A DNA stretch of 64,000 nucleotides from Commensalibacter nepenthis (GTDB lineage: Bacteria; Pseudomonadota; Alphaproteobacteria; Acetobacterales; Acetobacteraceae): assembly GCF_029953305.1 (NCBI RefSeq), contig NZ_JASBAN010000001.1:310001-374000 (forward strand), read 5' to 3'. The notes under the pieces are model-generated. The model searched no databases and was not told where the DNA came from. It saw nothing but the letters and a program-made list of their open reading frames with translations. The position numbers and the translations under genes are program-made. Of the stretch, positions 1 through 8,996 are shown piece by piece; the first letter of the stretch is position 1; the number at the start of each line of letters is the position of its first letter.

Positions 1-483
1 TTTGGAAATTGTATAACTAACAAAATGCGGGGTTAGCGACCAAACTCGTTGGTCCAACATATTAATCACGCACCCCTCGCCACCGGTTGGCAGCAATTTA
101 GCAAAATCTTGAATAAGTTGAAAAGGTGCCCAAAGATTCGGATTTTGGTGGTGTTGCCACGTTTCCAGCGTCACGCTATCCCATTCATCACGATCAAATA
201 CACTGGCATTATTGACCAATACACCAATCGGACCTAATTGCTGTGTTGCTTGCTCAACTAAAAAAGCCACTTCATCAGGATTAGAAAGCTCTGCTGTCAA
301 TAAGACCGCAGAACGCCCCAACGCTCTGATTTCTGTTAAGACTCGATCAGCCTCGGGCGTATAGCTTCGTGCGTGAACCGCAACATCAAAACCAACCTTG
401 GCTAATGTTAACGCAATCTCACGTCCTAAACGAATAGTCGCACCCGTAATAAACGCAACTCTAGGAATTGTGGTCGGAACCAT
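1..483 (-). CDS. Short-chain dehydrogenase/reductase, pteridine-reductase-like (3' end outside window)
   Basis: Rossmann-fold NAD(P)H oxidoreductase, truncated by the window edge after about 160 residues. The N-terminus shows the cofactor glycine motif TGATIRLG (residues 13-20), an NNAS motif near residue 90, and the catalytic YxxxK as SYTISK at the very end of the visible part. The stretch LDQRVW..TPHF just before the catalytic Tyr is typical of the alphaproteobacterial SDR group related to FolM/pteridine reductases; that subgroup call is from family memory. I chose the ATG at 483 because the Rossmann strand begins about eight residues later. The substrate cannot be read from the sequence. 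Confidence 0.85.
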   Translation of the reverse strand, partial: MVPTTIPRVAFITGATIRLGREIALTLAKVGFDVAVHARSYTPEADRVLTEIRALGRSAVLLTAELSNPDEVAFLVEQATQQLGPIGVLVNNASVFDRDEWDSVTLETWQHHQNPNLWAPFQLIQDFAKLLPTGGEGCVINMLDQRVWSLTPHFVSYTISK

Positions 484-698
484 AAAAAAATCATTTAACA
501 ATAAACCAACACCCATTTATAGCCTCTGTTTCGTTAAATATAGAAATATTTTTACTATACGCTTATTTTTATGATGAACCATCAAAAGTTTTTTCGTTAA
601 TTATTATTTATCATACAGAAATTAGAACCACATCAAGATTATTCAACATGTCTTTATCCTAAAACTATGATATTTTTTGAAAGATAACAAACAGCTTA

Positions 699-839
699 TT
701 ATTTTGGCACTGGAATTGCCTCTTGATGCAGGTACTGTTGATCTGCATCCAAGTCACGTCCAACAGGAAAAAACCACATGCCAAGCATCACAAGAATAAA
801 TAACAATCCGATGGCTGATAAATAAATCAACTTTTGCAC
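699..839 (-). CDS. Possible 46-residue single-pass membrane protein
   Basis: Short reading frame 27 nt downstream of thyX on the same strand. It starts at GTG, the only start codon available before an upstream TGA, with a purine-rich GCGGGAAAAG about 6 nt ahead. The product has a hydrophobic segment at residues 4-25 (LIYLSAIGLLFILVMLGMWF) followed by a short polar tail ending VPK. Its position suggests co-transcription with thyX. No family is recognised. Too short for a firm call; conservation of this frame downstream of thyX in relatives would settle it. Confidence 0.45.
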   Translation of the reverse strand: MQKLIYLSAIGLLFILVMLGMWFFPVGRDLDADQQYLHQEAIPVPK

Positions 840-866
840 TTCGTCTTTTCCCGCTCGTTTAAGTCA

Positions 867-1793
867 TTATTTGCTTTGATAAGGAGTCAACATTTGCATC
901 ATTTCTGTCCACTCTCTTTTAGTTAAACCACTATTTTCCTGTTCAACCGTTTCACCATTTAACATTTTACCCAAAACCTGCATCATAGATGCAGAAAAAG
1001 TCACGGCTCCACGACGATAATCTTCAAAGGCTTCACAAGCAATTGGCACCCATGCTTGAAGGGTTTTTAACATCGCTTCGGCATAGACTCTGATTTCATA
1101 TTGAGCGTGTGGATCGATACGCAATTGTAAGAAATGGAATAAATTATGCAAGTTAATTTTCCAATACCATTGGCTATAACTATTCAACGTTAAATTCATT
1201 CTGGCAAGTTCACGTGCTAAACCATATCCACCTTCTTTGGCTGGATTTAACAATGTTTCATAATGATCGTAACATTGTTGAGCATCTTGTTTTAGTAATT
1301 GAATGACCGCAGCAGCTTGCTCAGAGGATAAAACATCCCCTCTTCCTTGATTATTAATTTTACTTTGTGCTGCCAATACTTCAGGTTCGGGGATATAAAA
1401 TTCACGATCCATAATAGAATAACGCGCTGAATATTCATTAACACTTGCCGTACGATGGCGGATCCACTGACGTGCTACAAAAATAGGCAAACGCACATGA
1501 TATTTGATCTCACACATTTCGAAAGGTGTCGTATGATGGTGGCGCATTAAATAGCGAATTAACCCACGGTCTTCAGAGACTTTCTTTGTCCCAGCACCAT
1601 AAGAAACCCGCGCAGCCTGAACAATAGAAGAATCATCCCCCATATAATCCACCACGCGCACAAACCCATGATCCAAGACAGGTAATGCTTTAAATAATAT
1701 AGCCTCTAATCCAGGGGAAACAGGGCGTTTGGTTGGAATTTGAATGTTGGATTGAGAATCTATTTCTGCTTGTTGTTCTGCTGTAAGAGGCAT
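867..1793 (-). CDS. thyX: Flavin-dependent thymidylate synthase ThyX
   Basis: Makes dTMP from dUMP using methylenetetrahydrofolate, NADPH and FAD. The ThyX signature RHRxxSxNExSxRY is present as [14 protein letters not shown] at residues 112-125. At 308 residues it has the length of the longer alphaproteobacterial ThyX proteins. The frame is open for another 29 codons upstream, but that extension (Cys- and Phe-rich) looks like untranslated sequence, so I start at the ATG at 1793 (MPLTAEQQ). The upstream membrane-anchored gene ends 87 nt before this start. No thyA is seen in the window. Confidence 0.95.
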   Translation of the reverse strand: MPLTAEQQAEIDSQSNIQIPTKRPVSPGLEAILFKALPVLDHGFVRVVDYMGDDSSIVQAARVSYGAGTKKVSEDRGLIRYLMRHHHTTPFEMCEIKYHVRLPIFVARQWIRHRTASVNEYSARYSIMDREFYIPEPEVLAAQSKINNQGRGDVLSSEQAAAVIQLLKQDAQQCYDHYETLLNPAKEGGYGLARELARMNLTLNSYSQWYWKINLHNLFHFLQLRIDPHAQYEIRVYAEAMLKTLQAWVPIACEAFEDYRRGAVTFSASMMQVLGKMLNGETVEQENSGLTKREWTEMMQMLTPYQSK

Positions 1794-1880
1794 GATAATC
1801 CCACTCTGATTAAAAAATAAAGTCGCAAAAGTGCATTTCTTTATAAACCACAAACACAGCGCTGAACACCCATAGGGCAA

Positions 1881-3278
1881 CTAATTTTTAGGGATCGCCG
1901 TGATCGTCATATTATTTTGATTAATTAACTTAAAGAAGTCCAGAAAATTCATATTTAATAAACTATTAACACGCTCTGGCGTTTCAAACATAATCGATAA
2001 ATGCATCATATGCTTGGGATACTGTAAAATATCTGCCAATGTTGTATAAAGTTGGCGATCAAGCTCAAAATCTTTTCCTTTAGAAAACTCTATAAATTTA
2101 TCAAGTGTGTCCGCGTAAACTTGACTGGTGGTCTGCTTGGTGTTCTGTGCAAGAATTGTGAAAATTCTGTTTTTTAAACCTGCATCATAGACCGATAAAT
2201 TAACAGCTTTCAATAAAATACTATCCGACCAATTGACAATATAGGGATCGAACATTTTTTGATCCACGTAAAAACGACTTTGCAAATACAACCCTATAAA
2301 ATCATATCCGAAATAATTTAATTTATTCAATGAAAATAAAGAATCTTTGAGATAATAAGTAAAATTCGAGTGAAATGCGCCGTTAATATGCGTATATCCC
2401 AATCTTTTCAAATATTCTGCAAATAAACTATAAGAAGAAGTTAAGTCATAATCAAATTTGTCTGCTAAAATCTCACCGTCCCACGTAGTATCTTGACGTG
2501 ACAGATGAATATTTAACTGTCCAATTGACAATCTATTCTGATGCGCACGATAACCAACCACACCATATGCTTTAAAGAAAAAATCTGTGTTGGATAAAAA
2601 AGAAGCAATGCTTTCTATTTCATTGAACTTGCGATCATTAGACATTTCCAAAATAAATTGATCAAAATGCAAAGCGTCCAAAGATGCAGATCGACCTGTT
2701 TTATTTGCAGGGTCAATATCAACATTATAAAAAATATAGGGGCGTTTTTTTGCAGAACCCTGTCTGGTAATTTGCCAGCTTCCTAGACGTAACTTTCCCC
2801 ATTCTGTATAAAAATAAGCCCCTTTCATATTGCCTTGTTCAAAAGAAATATTCCGAATATCAGCCAAAGAAAATCCTGTTTTTTTATCTGACTTTGTAAA
2901 TGCTGGTATAGTTAAATTGTCAAATGTTAAAAAAGCAATAGATGCTGACAAAGAAGGTGATTTTAATTGAAAATCTTTAATATTTAAGTTGCTGACACTG
3001 CGCGTATCTTTTGGCGTTGCGGATATTTTCCTCATCGTCATTTCTATATTCTGAGGAAATATCAGCTTAACATTTGAAATAACAACCGATTGCGTTAACC
3101 AATTAATATGAGCCTTTGAATAAGAATAATGCCCATTAACGCCAACTAGCTGTTGCAGCCTGCTTTGCACATGAAGCAAAGCATCCTGTGCGTGCGTATG
3201 AGCGACTTGGTAAATTTTAACCCCAACCCATATAAAGAGTGAGCACATAACCAATATTAATATTAATTTCTTTTTCAT
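1881..3278 (-). CDS. Membrane-anchored envelope protein of unknown function, paralogue-like
   Basis: About 465 residues. It begins MKKKLILILVMCSLFIWVGV, an N-terminal membrane anchor or uncleaved signal, followed by a long soluble domain of short beta-strand-like segments with no Cys or catalytic motifs. The frame extends 12 codons further upstream, but the Lys-rich n-region at 3278 is the better start. The build (one N-terminal TM helix plus a beta-rich domain with phrases such as LNIKDFQLKSPSL) matches the two genes upstream, and the trio recalls DUF945/YdgA- or AsmA-like periplasmic proteins; this is a shape resemblance only. Confidence 0.7.
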   Translation of the reverse strand: MKKKLILILVMCSLFIWVGVKIYQVAHTHAQDALLHVQSRLQQLVGVNGHYSYSKAHINWLTQSVVISNVKLIFPQNIEMTMRKISATPKDTRSVSNLNIKDFQLKSPSLSASIAFLTFDNLTIPAFTKSDKKTGFSLADIRNISFEQGNMKGAYFYTEWGKLRLGSWQITRQGSAKKRPYIFYNVDIDPANKTGRSASLDALHFDQFILEMSNDRKFNEIESIASFLSNTDFFFKAYGVVGYRAHQNRLSIGQLNIHLSRQDTTWDGEILADKFDYDLTSSYSLFAEYLKRLGYTHINGAFHSNFTYYLKDSLFSLNKLNYFGYDFIGLYLQSRFYVDQKMFDPYIVNWSDSILLKAVNLSVYDAGLKNRIFTILAQNTKQTTSQVYADTLDKFIEFSKGKDFELDRQLYTTLADILQYPKHMMHLSIMFETPERVNSLLNMNFLDFFKLINQNNMTITAIPKN

Positions 3279-3467
3279 ACTGCTGGCAAAATTCACAATA
3301 GTTAATAAAACCATTTTATATTAAACTTTATTTATCTATAAAGCATAATAAAAAAACAAAGAAACAAAATTATCACCTCTGTTCATCGGTTTCCAGGGGG
3401 TAATTAATCCAGCATTCTCAATCCAATGAAATAAACCATGAAATGACTTCCATGGCTTAATTAAAAA

Positions 3468-5519
3468 TTAATGCTTTACAGGAACCGCTTGGATTTTAAG
3501 ATTTAACAAATCAAACTGCTCTGCTGGGGTTTTTTCTTTAAAATTAGCCCCAGAAATAGGCGTTACTGGTGTGGAGGACAGTTTAATTTCTGTCGTTTGT
3601 GGATTTTGCAAAAAGACCTCAAGTGTTTTCACAGTATCTTGCGCAAAAGCAGCAGGAATTTCTTTCTGTTTTTGCATGGTTTCTTTGACCGAGGTCACCA
3701 GTTCCTCTTTTAGCTCTGTTTCCGTTTTTACTTGCTCTTGGCTAGCAGATTTTAATAATCTTTCGACAACACCATGATTTTGCAAAATAACGCTGAATTC
3801 TTTTAATTTTACATTAGGGTTTGTTAGCATTATTTCAGGGGAATTATAAGAAATATATAATGGCATATTTGCTTGTAATGTTGCATTAATTTTACCGATG
3901 TCCTTAAACGTCAAATCCTTTAACGACGCAGATAAAACGTTTGTATCCATTTGATATTGCATATTCAAATTACCTGAAACAGAAACTTTTTGATATCCGA
4001 TCCGTTTCAATGCTTGCAATAATTCATTATAACTTGTGTTAGGAATAGAAAACTCTAAACCATCAAGCGCATATGTCCCATTGGAGCTCCCTTCTTTGCT
4101 CACATCTGAATGAATGGTTAATGCCCCTAGTGAAATAAAGTCATGACCCATAGAGAATTTTAAACCTGAAACCTTACCCTCACTTTGAATGCCTCCAACC
4201 TTTTGGATATATTCTTTTTGCAAACCAGCAATATCTTTACTAAATGTATTAGGATTATTGAAATCAAGATTCTTTAGCATACTGACAAGTACCGCCACAT
4301 CCACTCCAGAAGTTTCATAAGAGGCTAAGGATAGACTTATTTTATTGAAATAGGGAATAACAACAGAAAAATCTTTGATAGACTGGCTGGTTTTACGATT
4401 CATGCCATAATCTTTCATTTGATACTGAGCCAATTTAAACACAAATTTATACTCTTCTATTTGCAAATTATCGATACTAAAAAGGTTAAATTGCATTTCC
4501 GATATTAATTGAATGTATTCTTTGATTTTTTCACTCGTAGATTTGCTATAATCTTTATCAGTAGCAAACTCTGATTGAGTTTTAAGCATATTTGCCAAAT
4601 TGATTTGATCAATTTTAAAAGCGCCAATAGATACAGTATCATTGGAATCTTTAACTAATAAATCCTGAAGCAAAATATCTGTCTTTTTGTCTAGCCCATA
4701 ATTTTTTGTCTGATAGTGAGCGATTTTAAACGCAGAACCATATTTATCTTTGAATTGCAAATCATCAATGTTCAATAAATCAAATTGCACCATTGATAAA
4801 TTTTGAACCAAAGCTTTATTTCCAGCATCCGATGATCTTTGATTATTTTTATCTGAAACAAATTCTTCTTGCTTTTTTGAAATATCAGCTAAATTCACTT
4901 GATCCATTTTAAAAGATCTAATTGAAAAATTATTACGATTTTTATCAGATAAATCTTCTAAAACAATATCCGTTTTCTGACCTAACCCATAATTTTTCAT
5001 TTGATAATGGGCGATTTTAAAATGTGTTCTGGAATCTGGTTTAAATTCAAGATTTTGTAGGTTTAACAACCCGAAATTTATTTTTGATGGAACAATTTTT
5101 TTAATCTTGCCATTTTCAATCACAATCCACCCAGCATCTGCTTTGGCATTGGCAATTTCTGTGTGTTCAATGGTCAAAGGCGCTTCTGAGGAACCTTCTT
5201 TTTCTTTAACTGCCAATTTATCAATAGTTAGATTTTTAATTTCATTATCAGAGCTCATCGTGGCACTGACTTTATCAGCTGTGTAAACTTTACCATCTAT
5301 ATATTTTACAACAACTTTATCCATTGTCACTTCTTGTGAAAAAACACCAATATTGTGATCTGCATATGCTATCGTCAAACCAGGAAACGTGCTTTTAATC
5401 AATTCAATTTTTTCTTGAAATTTCTTCTCTGCTCGTTGAGAAACGTAATAATATCCGCCCCCACCAACAACGCCAACACCGATCACAACAACAGCTCCAA
5501 TAACCGCAACTTTACTCAT
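3468..5519 (-). CDS. Large membrane-anchored protein with three internal ~97-residue repeats
   Basis: 683 residues. The ATG at 5519 has GGTGG about 7 nt upstream and begins MSKVAVIGAVVVIGVGVVGG, a glycine-rich TM anchor, then YYYVSQRAEKK. The body carries three tandem copies of a block containing F-K-I-A-H-Y-Q-M-K-N-Y-G-L, starting at about residues 167, 264 and 361. Each is followed by a K-T-D-I..L-x-D-L segment and F-K-x-D-Q-x-N-L-A. The last copy is more divergent. The neighbour at 5622-7007 has a single such block (SQYELKNYGL), so this gene looks like a repeat-expanded paralogue. Family resemblance to DUF945/YdgA is possible but unproven; a periplasmic location is inferred. Confidence 0.75.
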   Translation of the reverse strand: MSKVAVIGAVVVIGVGVVGGGGYYYVSQRAEKKFQEKIELIKSTFPGLTIAYADHNIGVFSQEVTMDKVVVKYIDGKVYTADKVSATMSSDNEIKNLTIDKLAVKEKEGSSEAPLTIEHTEIANAKADAGWIVIENGKIKKIVPSKINFGLLNLQNLEFKPDSRTHFKIAHYQMKNYGLGQKTDIVLEDLSDKNRNNFSIRSFKMDQVNLADISKKQEEFVSDKNNQRSSDAGNKALVQNLSMVQFDLLNIDDLQFKDKYGSAFKIAHYQTKNYGLDKKTDILLQDLLVKDSNDTVSIGAFKIDQINLANMLKTQSEFATDKDYSKSTSEKIKEYIQLISEMQFNLFSIDNLQIEEYKFVFKLAQYQMKDYGMNRKTSQSIKDFSVVIPYFNKISLSLASYETSGVDVAVLVSMLKNLDFNNPNTFSKDIAGLQKEYIQKVGGIQSEGKVSGLKFSMGHDFISLGALTIHSDVSKEGSSNGTYALDGLEFSIPNTSYNELLQALKRIGYQKVSVSGNLNMQYQMDTNVLSASLKDLTFKDIGKINATLQANMPLYISYNSPEIMLTNPNVKLKEFSVILQNHGVVERLLKSASQEQVKTETELKEELVTSVKETMQKQKEIPAAFAQDTVKTLEVFLQNPQTTEIKLSSTPVTPISGANFKEKTPAEQFDLLNLKIQAVPVKH

Positions 5520-5547
5520 ATCAACCACCAAAAATATTCATTATATT

Positions 5548-5584
5548 CAAAAAAAGCTGTAGAAATATGAACTTCTACAGCTTT
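5548..5584 (-). terminator. Rho-independent terminator
   Basis: Perfect 12-bp inverted repeat (5553-5564 with 5573-5584, AAAGCTGTAGAA / TTCTACAGCTTT) followed on the minus strand by a T run. It sits 38 nt after the stop at 5622 and before the ATG at 5519, so the two paralogues are probably separate transcription units. Confidence 0.85.
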
Positions 5585-5621
5585 ATACAGTCAAAAGAAT
5601 GATGTTAACTGGTTCGTTAAC

Positions 5622-7007
5622 TTATTTTCCCGCTTCTGTTTTAACGGTCAAATTCAATTTCTCCATTATTGATAATGGAGAAATCCCTACCAGTTCCATA
5701 CCACTCACAGGTGCTGTAGGATTCATTGTAACAACCAGTGGTTTATTAGGATTATTAATCAAATCAATAACCGCTTCATCTGCTTGCTTTTGAACAGGAA
5801 TTGTTGCATTTGCTTCATCTTGTTTCAGCTCATTGATCATATTTTCTTTGACTTTATCAGCGGATACAGATTGTTTTTTGGCTTCTTGGTCAATGACTTT
5901 TTGAAGCAATCCTTGGTTTTGTAAAATAACTTTCAAAGAAATTAGTTTATAATCCGTCATGACTGATTGAGGATTGGTATTTGAAATCGCTGCTGGACCA
6001 TTGAATTGTAAATCAGCATTCAAGTTACCCATATCCTTGATCGTCATTTCAATAGGGGTAAAAGACCATTGTTGTTTGGCTTTGCTGTAACTAGCTGAAA
6101 TTTTACCAAATCCATCCAGTTGGCTATATCCCATTTCCTTGAGCGCAAATAATTGAGGATTATGTGCTGTATCGATTTTTAAACCAGAAAATGTTGCAGA
6201 GCTTTTTTGGTCGCCGTTTTGATCGATAGCATTTTCAGTTTCAATTTTAGCAAGAGACCAGCCTTGACCTTTAGAATTAAATTCTAGACCTTCCAACGTG
6301 CCTTTTTTAGGTTGACCTGGTAGTAATACTTGCGGTGTTTTTCCTTGTTCAACCGTAGCAACGATTTTTGCAAAATCCAAGCCATCTATTTGCATTTGAT
6401 TGACTTTTAAATCTTCTGAATCTCCTTCGCTATAGCTCGATTTCAATTCAAATTGTTTTAAATTTTGATCGGATTTACGATCTAAACCATAGTTTTTTAA
6501 TTCATATTGTGAAACCGTAATGGTTTCGCGTCCATTTGGTCCAACAGCTTTGATGCCTTGAAGGTTTAATAAATCAAAACTAACCTTTGAAGGAAAAAAA
6601 TTCTTAATTTTACCATCTTCTATAATCACAGCATCTTTGGCAGCGACGGCGTTTTTAATATCAATATGATTAATGTCAATCGTTCCATCATCAATCGCAG
6701 TATGAAATTTATCCAAAGAAACATCGCCCAACTTGTCTTGAGAAACGCCACTGGCTACCAATGTATCGGCTGTATATTCATGTCCTTTATCATCTTTGAA
6801 AACAACTTTATGCAAAGTAGCAGATTTAGAAAATGGGCTAACACTAGAGCTTTCATATTTTAATGAATATCCAGGTATTGATTTTTCAATTAATGAAATG
6901 GTTTTATGCAATTCCTCATTTGCTTTATTAGAGGCATAATAGTAACCACCCCCACCAATAATTCCAATACCAATAATAACAATACCAACAACGGCGCCTT
7001 TACTCAT
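5622..7007 (-). CDS. Membrane-anchored envelope protein, paralogue of the 3468-5519 gene
   Basis: 461 residues. The start MSKGAVVGIVIIGIGIIGGG is almost the same glycine-rich anchor as in the downstream paralogue, followed by YYYASNKANEEL. The domain plan matches its neighbour: ADTLVASG near residue 80, VIIEDGKIKNFFPSK near 130, one SQYELKNYGLDRKSDQ block near 166, and a C-terminal VILQNQGLLQKV segment with a counterpart (VILQNHGVVERL) in the paralogue. Probably exported and membrane-tethered. Function unknown; an old DUF945-like family is the best guess. Confidence 0.75.
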   Translation of the reverse strand: MSKGAVVGIVIIGIGIIGGGGYYYASNKANEELHKTISLIEKSIPGYSLKYESSSVSPFSKSATLHKVVFKDDKGHEYTADTLVASGVSQDKLGDVSLDKFHTAIDDGTIDINHIDIKNAVAAKDAVIIEDGKIKNFFPSKVSFDLLNLQGIKAVGPNGRETITVSQYELKNYGLDRKSDQNLKQFELKSSYSEGDSEDLKVNQMQIDGLDFAKIVATVEQGKTPQVLLPGQPKKGTLEGLEFNSKGQGWSLAKIETENAIDQNGDQKSSATFSGLKIDTAHNPQLFALKEMGYSQLDGFGKISASYSKAKQQWSFTPIEMTIKDMGNLNADLQFNGPAAISNTNPQSVMTDYKLISLKVILQNQGLLQKVIDQEAKKQSVSADKVKENMINELKQDEANATIPVQKQADEAVIDLINNPNKPLVVTMNPTAPVSGMELVGISPLSIMEKLNLTVKTEAGK

Positions 7008-7127
7008 TAAAACTATCCTTCACTAAAACTAAACTAGCGTCATTATAAATATAGTTTTACTTTATACAATTCCTCTTATAAAAAAAATGATAATCGTTAC
7101 ATATAATCTATAGTTTTATTTATTTTG

Positions 7128-7143
7128 CCCCCCCCCTTTTTTT
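7128..7143. repeat. C9T7 homopolymer tract upstream of tmRNA
   Basis: Nine C followed by seven T, in the 172-bp spacer between the minus-strand envelope gene and the tmRNA gene. Long C tracts are rare in sequence this AT-rich. It lies roughly 40-60 bp ahead of the start of the tmRNA, so length change could affect promoter spacing; that effect is speculation. Confidence 0.6.
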
Positions 7144-7179
7144 ATTTTGAAATTTAAGATATGATAATTACGTTAATTC

Positions 7180-7436
7180 GTTAACTATGGTAATAAACGG
7201 TATATGGAATAAGCGTAGTGGACCCGGGGGCAGTACCCGGCATCTCCACCAATTATGGGGATGAAACAGGCTCGACACGCGTAGTAAAGATATATTTTTT
7301 ACTCGGCATGGTTCCGCCGTTATCGGGCTATATTTTACAAATGCCAACGATAATTTCGAGGCACACGCTGTTGCGGCCTAATAAGCCAATGTAACAAGCG
7401 CGGCTGAGGGTGCGCCGGGCAACAGAAGCCCCTCAT
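7180..7436 (+). ncRNA. ssrA: Circularly permuted two-piece tmRNA
   Basis: Rescues stalled ribosomes and adds a proteolysis tag. The order is permuted as in other alphaproteobacteria. The acceptor piece comes first: T arm at 7221-7237 (stem CCGGG/CCCGG) and 3' end CATCTCCACCA at 7241-7251. The coding piece follows, beginning GGGGATGAAACAGGCTCGAC at 7257. GGGGATG pairs with CATCTCC to rebuild the acceptor stem, and 7252-7256 is the short excised loop. The tag frame at 7343-7384 reads ANDNFEAHAVAA followed by two TAA stops; it ends in the AVAA expected for ClpXP recognition. The outer ends are estimates. Confidence 0.93.
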
Positions 7437-7482
7437 TATAAATACATATATTAAATATAAAGTTTTAAAGAGACTGTAACAT

Positions 7483-8016
7483 ATGACGCATTCTGATGGT
7501 TTTGGTGAAAACCCACCCACAAACTTATTACCTTATCAAGGATGGATTGAATCAGCCTATCGCCAAGTAACCATCAATGCATTGAAACATGTTGCTCTAA
7601 ATGGAATGCCTGGTAATCACAGTTTTTACTTAACTTTTCTTACTGCTTATCCTGGGGTTTCAATTCCTGCTCGTTTAAAAGCACAATATCCCGAAGAAAT
7701 TACAATTGTTTTACAACATCAATTTTGGGATTTAACGATTGATGAACAAAAACATATTGTATCAGTCGGTTTATCTTTTGGTGGCGTAACATCCACCCTC
7801 ATCATCCCTTCAGGGGCAATAACCGCCTTTTCCGATCCAGAAGCCAAATTGCTATTTACTTTCTCGCCGTTGCCATTACCTGTTTCTGCGATATCGACCT
7901 CACTAATCAAAGAACATACAGACACTAATGTCGAAGCATTACCCACATCCGACATTCCTGATACCCAAGAAGCCCCAGTTATCAGCCTAGATGCATTTCG
8001 TAAGAAACACGAATAA
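7483..8016 (+). CDS. sspB: ClpXP adaptor SspB (alphaproteobacterial type)
   Basis: SspB binds the N-terminal part of the tmRNA tag and tethers the tagged protein to ClpX. 177 residues. The conserved fold region runs from LLPYQGWIESAYR (residues 16-28) through the HSFYLTF and LSFGGV stretches to about residue 125. A variable linker leads to the C-terminal ClpX-binding motif ISLDAFRKKHE, matching the SLDAFRK tail of alphaproteobacterial SspB. The gene lies about 45 bp downstream of the tmRNA whose tag it should recognise. The start ATG has only a weak GAG-type ribosome site. Confidence 0.93.
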   Translation: MTHSDGFGENPPTNLLPYQGWIESAYRQVTINALKHVALNGMPGNHSFYLTFLTAYPGVSIPARLKAQYPEEITIVLQHQFWDLTIDEQKHIVSVGLSFGGVTSTLIIPSGAITAFSDPEAKLLFTFSPLPLPVSAISTSLIKEHTDTNVEALPTSDIPDTQEAPVISLDAFRKKHE

Positions 8017-8183
8017 AAAAAACTCTAAATAATACAGTATCTCAACAAAGATTTAAGCTCATTATATTTTATCGCTTCCTACTCTTAGTTTAAGATGTTT
8101 TTATTAAATGACCTTTTATCTTTTCGAACATATTCGTTAAGATAAAATCATTACAAAATACATTACTATGAAGGATTAATATA

Positions 8184-8786
8184 ATGTCTGCACGTATCTT
8201 AGTTTTATACTATTCTGCTTATGGTCATATTGAAACAATGGCTTATGCCATTGCCAAAGGGATCGAAGCGACAGGAGCTACCGCCATTATAAAACGTGTT
8301 CCAGAAACAGTTCCAGAAGATATCGCCAAAGCCAATCATTTTAAGCTCAATCAAGCTGCTCCAATTGCAACACCCGATGAACTTGCTAACTATGACGGCA
8401 TCATTCTTGGCACTGGCACTCGTTTTGGACGTATTTCCTCTCAAATGGCAAGCTTCCTTGATCGAACAGGTGGATTATGGGCAAAAGGTGCGTTAATAGG
8501 AAAAGTTGGTGGCGCATTTACCTGCACTGGCTCACAACATGCTGGTCAAGAGTTAACATTGATGTCTCTCATAACCAATTTGATGCATTACGGCATGACA
8601 ATTGCCAGCTTCCCATTTTCTTTTGCGGGACTTACAGAAATTAACGAGGTTACAGGTGGCACGCCATATGGTGCATCAACCATTGCTGGTCCAGATGGTT
8701 CACGCGCAGTCTCTCAAAATGAACTCAATGGTGCTGAATTCTATGGTAAACATGTAGCTGAAATTACCAATAAATTAAAATCATAA
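8184..8786 (+). CDS. wrbA: NAD(P)H:quinone oxidoreductase WrbA
   Basis: Flavodoxin-like FMN enzyme that reduces quinones by two electrons. 200 residues, normal for WrbA. The N-terminal phosphate-binding loop is [12 protein letters not shown] (residues 9-20). The region [13 protein letters not shown] (about 76-88) and the segment [12 protein letters not shown] with its Gln-His pair (about 112-123) are typical of Wrb[11 protein letters not shown] near residue 165 is another family marker. GAAGGA lies ahead of the ATG. It stands alone and is closed by a terminator. Confidence 0.95.
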   Translation: MSARILVLYYSAYGHIETMAYAIAKGIEATGATAIIKRVPETVPEDIAKANHFKLNQAAPIATPDELANYDGIILGTGTRFGRISSQMASFLDRTGGLWAKGALIGKVGGAFTCTGSQHAGQELTLMSLITNLMHYGMTIASFPFSFAGLTEINEVTGGTPYGASTIAGPDGSRAVSQNELNGAEFYGKHVAEITNKLKS

Positions 8787-8794
8787 AGTAAAAT

Positions 8795-8841
8795 AAAATG
8801 CTCTTTTAAATAATTTTTTTTTATTATAAAGAGCATTTTTT
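8795..8841 (+). terminator. Terminator after wrbA
   Basis: Inverted repeat AAAATGCTCTTT (from 8795) with AAAGAGCATTTT (from 8828), then a T run. Positioned 9 nt after the wrbA stop. Confidence 0.85.
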
Positions 8842-8863
8842 AGGTATCTTGCTTATTATAAAA

Positions 8864-8996
8864 TTATGCCAATTCTTTATCAAAGAAACAGGTAACTTGT
8901 CTTTCATCATTTGCATAAGATAATGTAATCGCATCAAAGCCATTTCATTTGGCGGCTTCCCATGACATAATTTGCTCATTAATCAAAATTATAATC
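8864..8996 (-). pseudogene. Fragment of an unidentified gene, cut by the IS481 element
   Basis: Minus-strand relic abutting the left end of the IS. It reads EQIMSWEAAK, then an in-frame TGA, then NGFDAITLSYANDERQVTCF and FDKELA before its stop. The coding character of the text suggests the last about 40 residues of a former protein. It does not look like the continuation of the IS5 transposase on the other side of the element. Identity unknown. Confidence 0.45.

Noticed and set aside
7085-7105. Fur-box-like sequence TGATAATCGTTAC upstream of the envelope gene
   Set aside because: Only one half matches the 19-bp consensus well; in AT-rich DNA this is expected by chance.
7335-7520. 61-residue open frame on the minus strand
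   Set aside because: It lies across the tmRNA coding piece and has no ribosome site; a shadow of the RNA gene.
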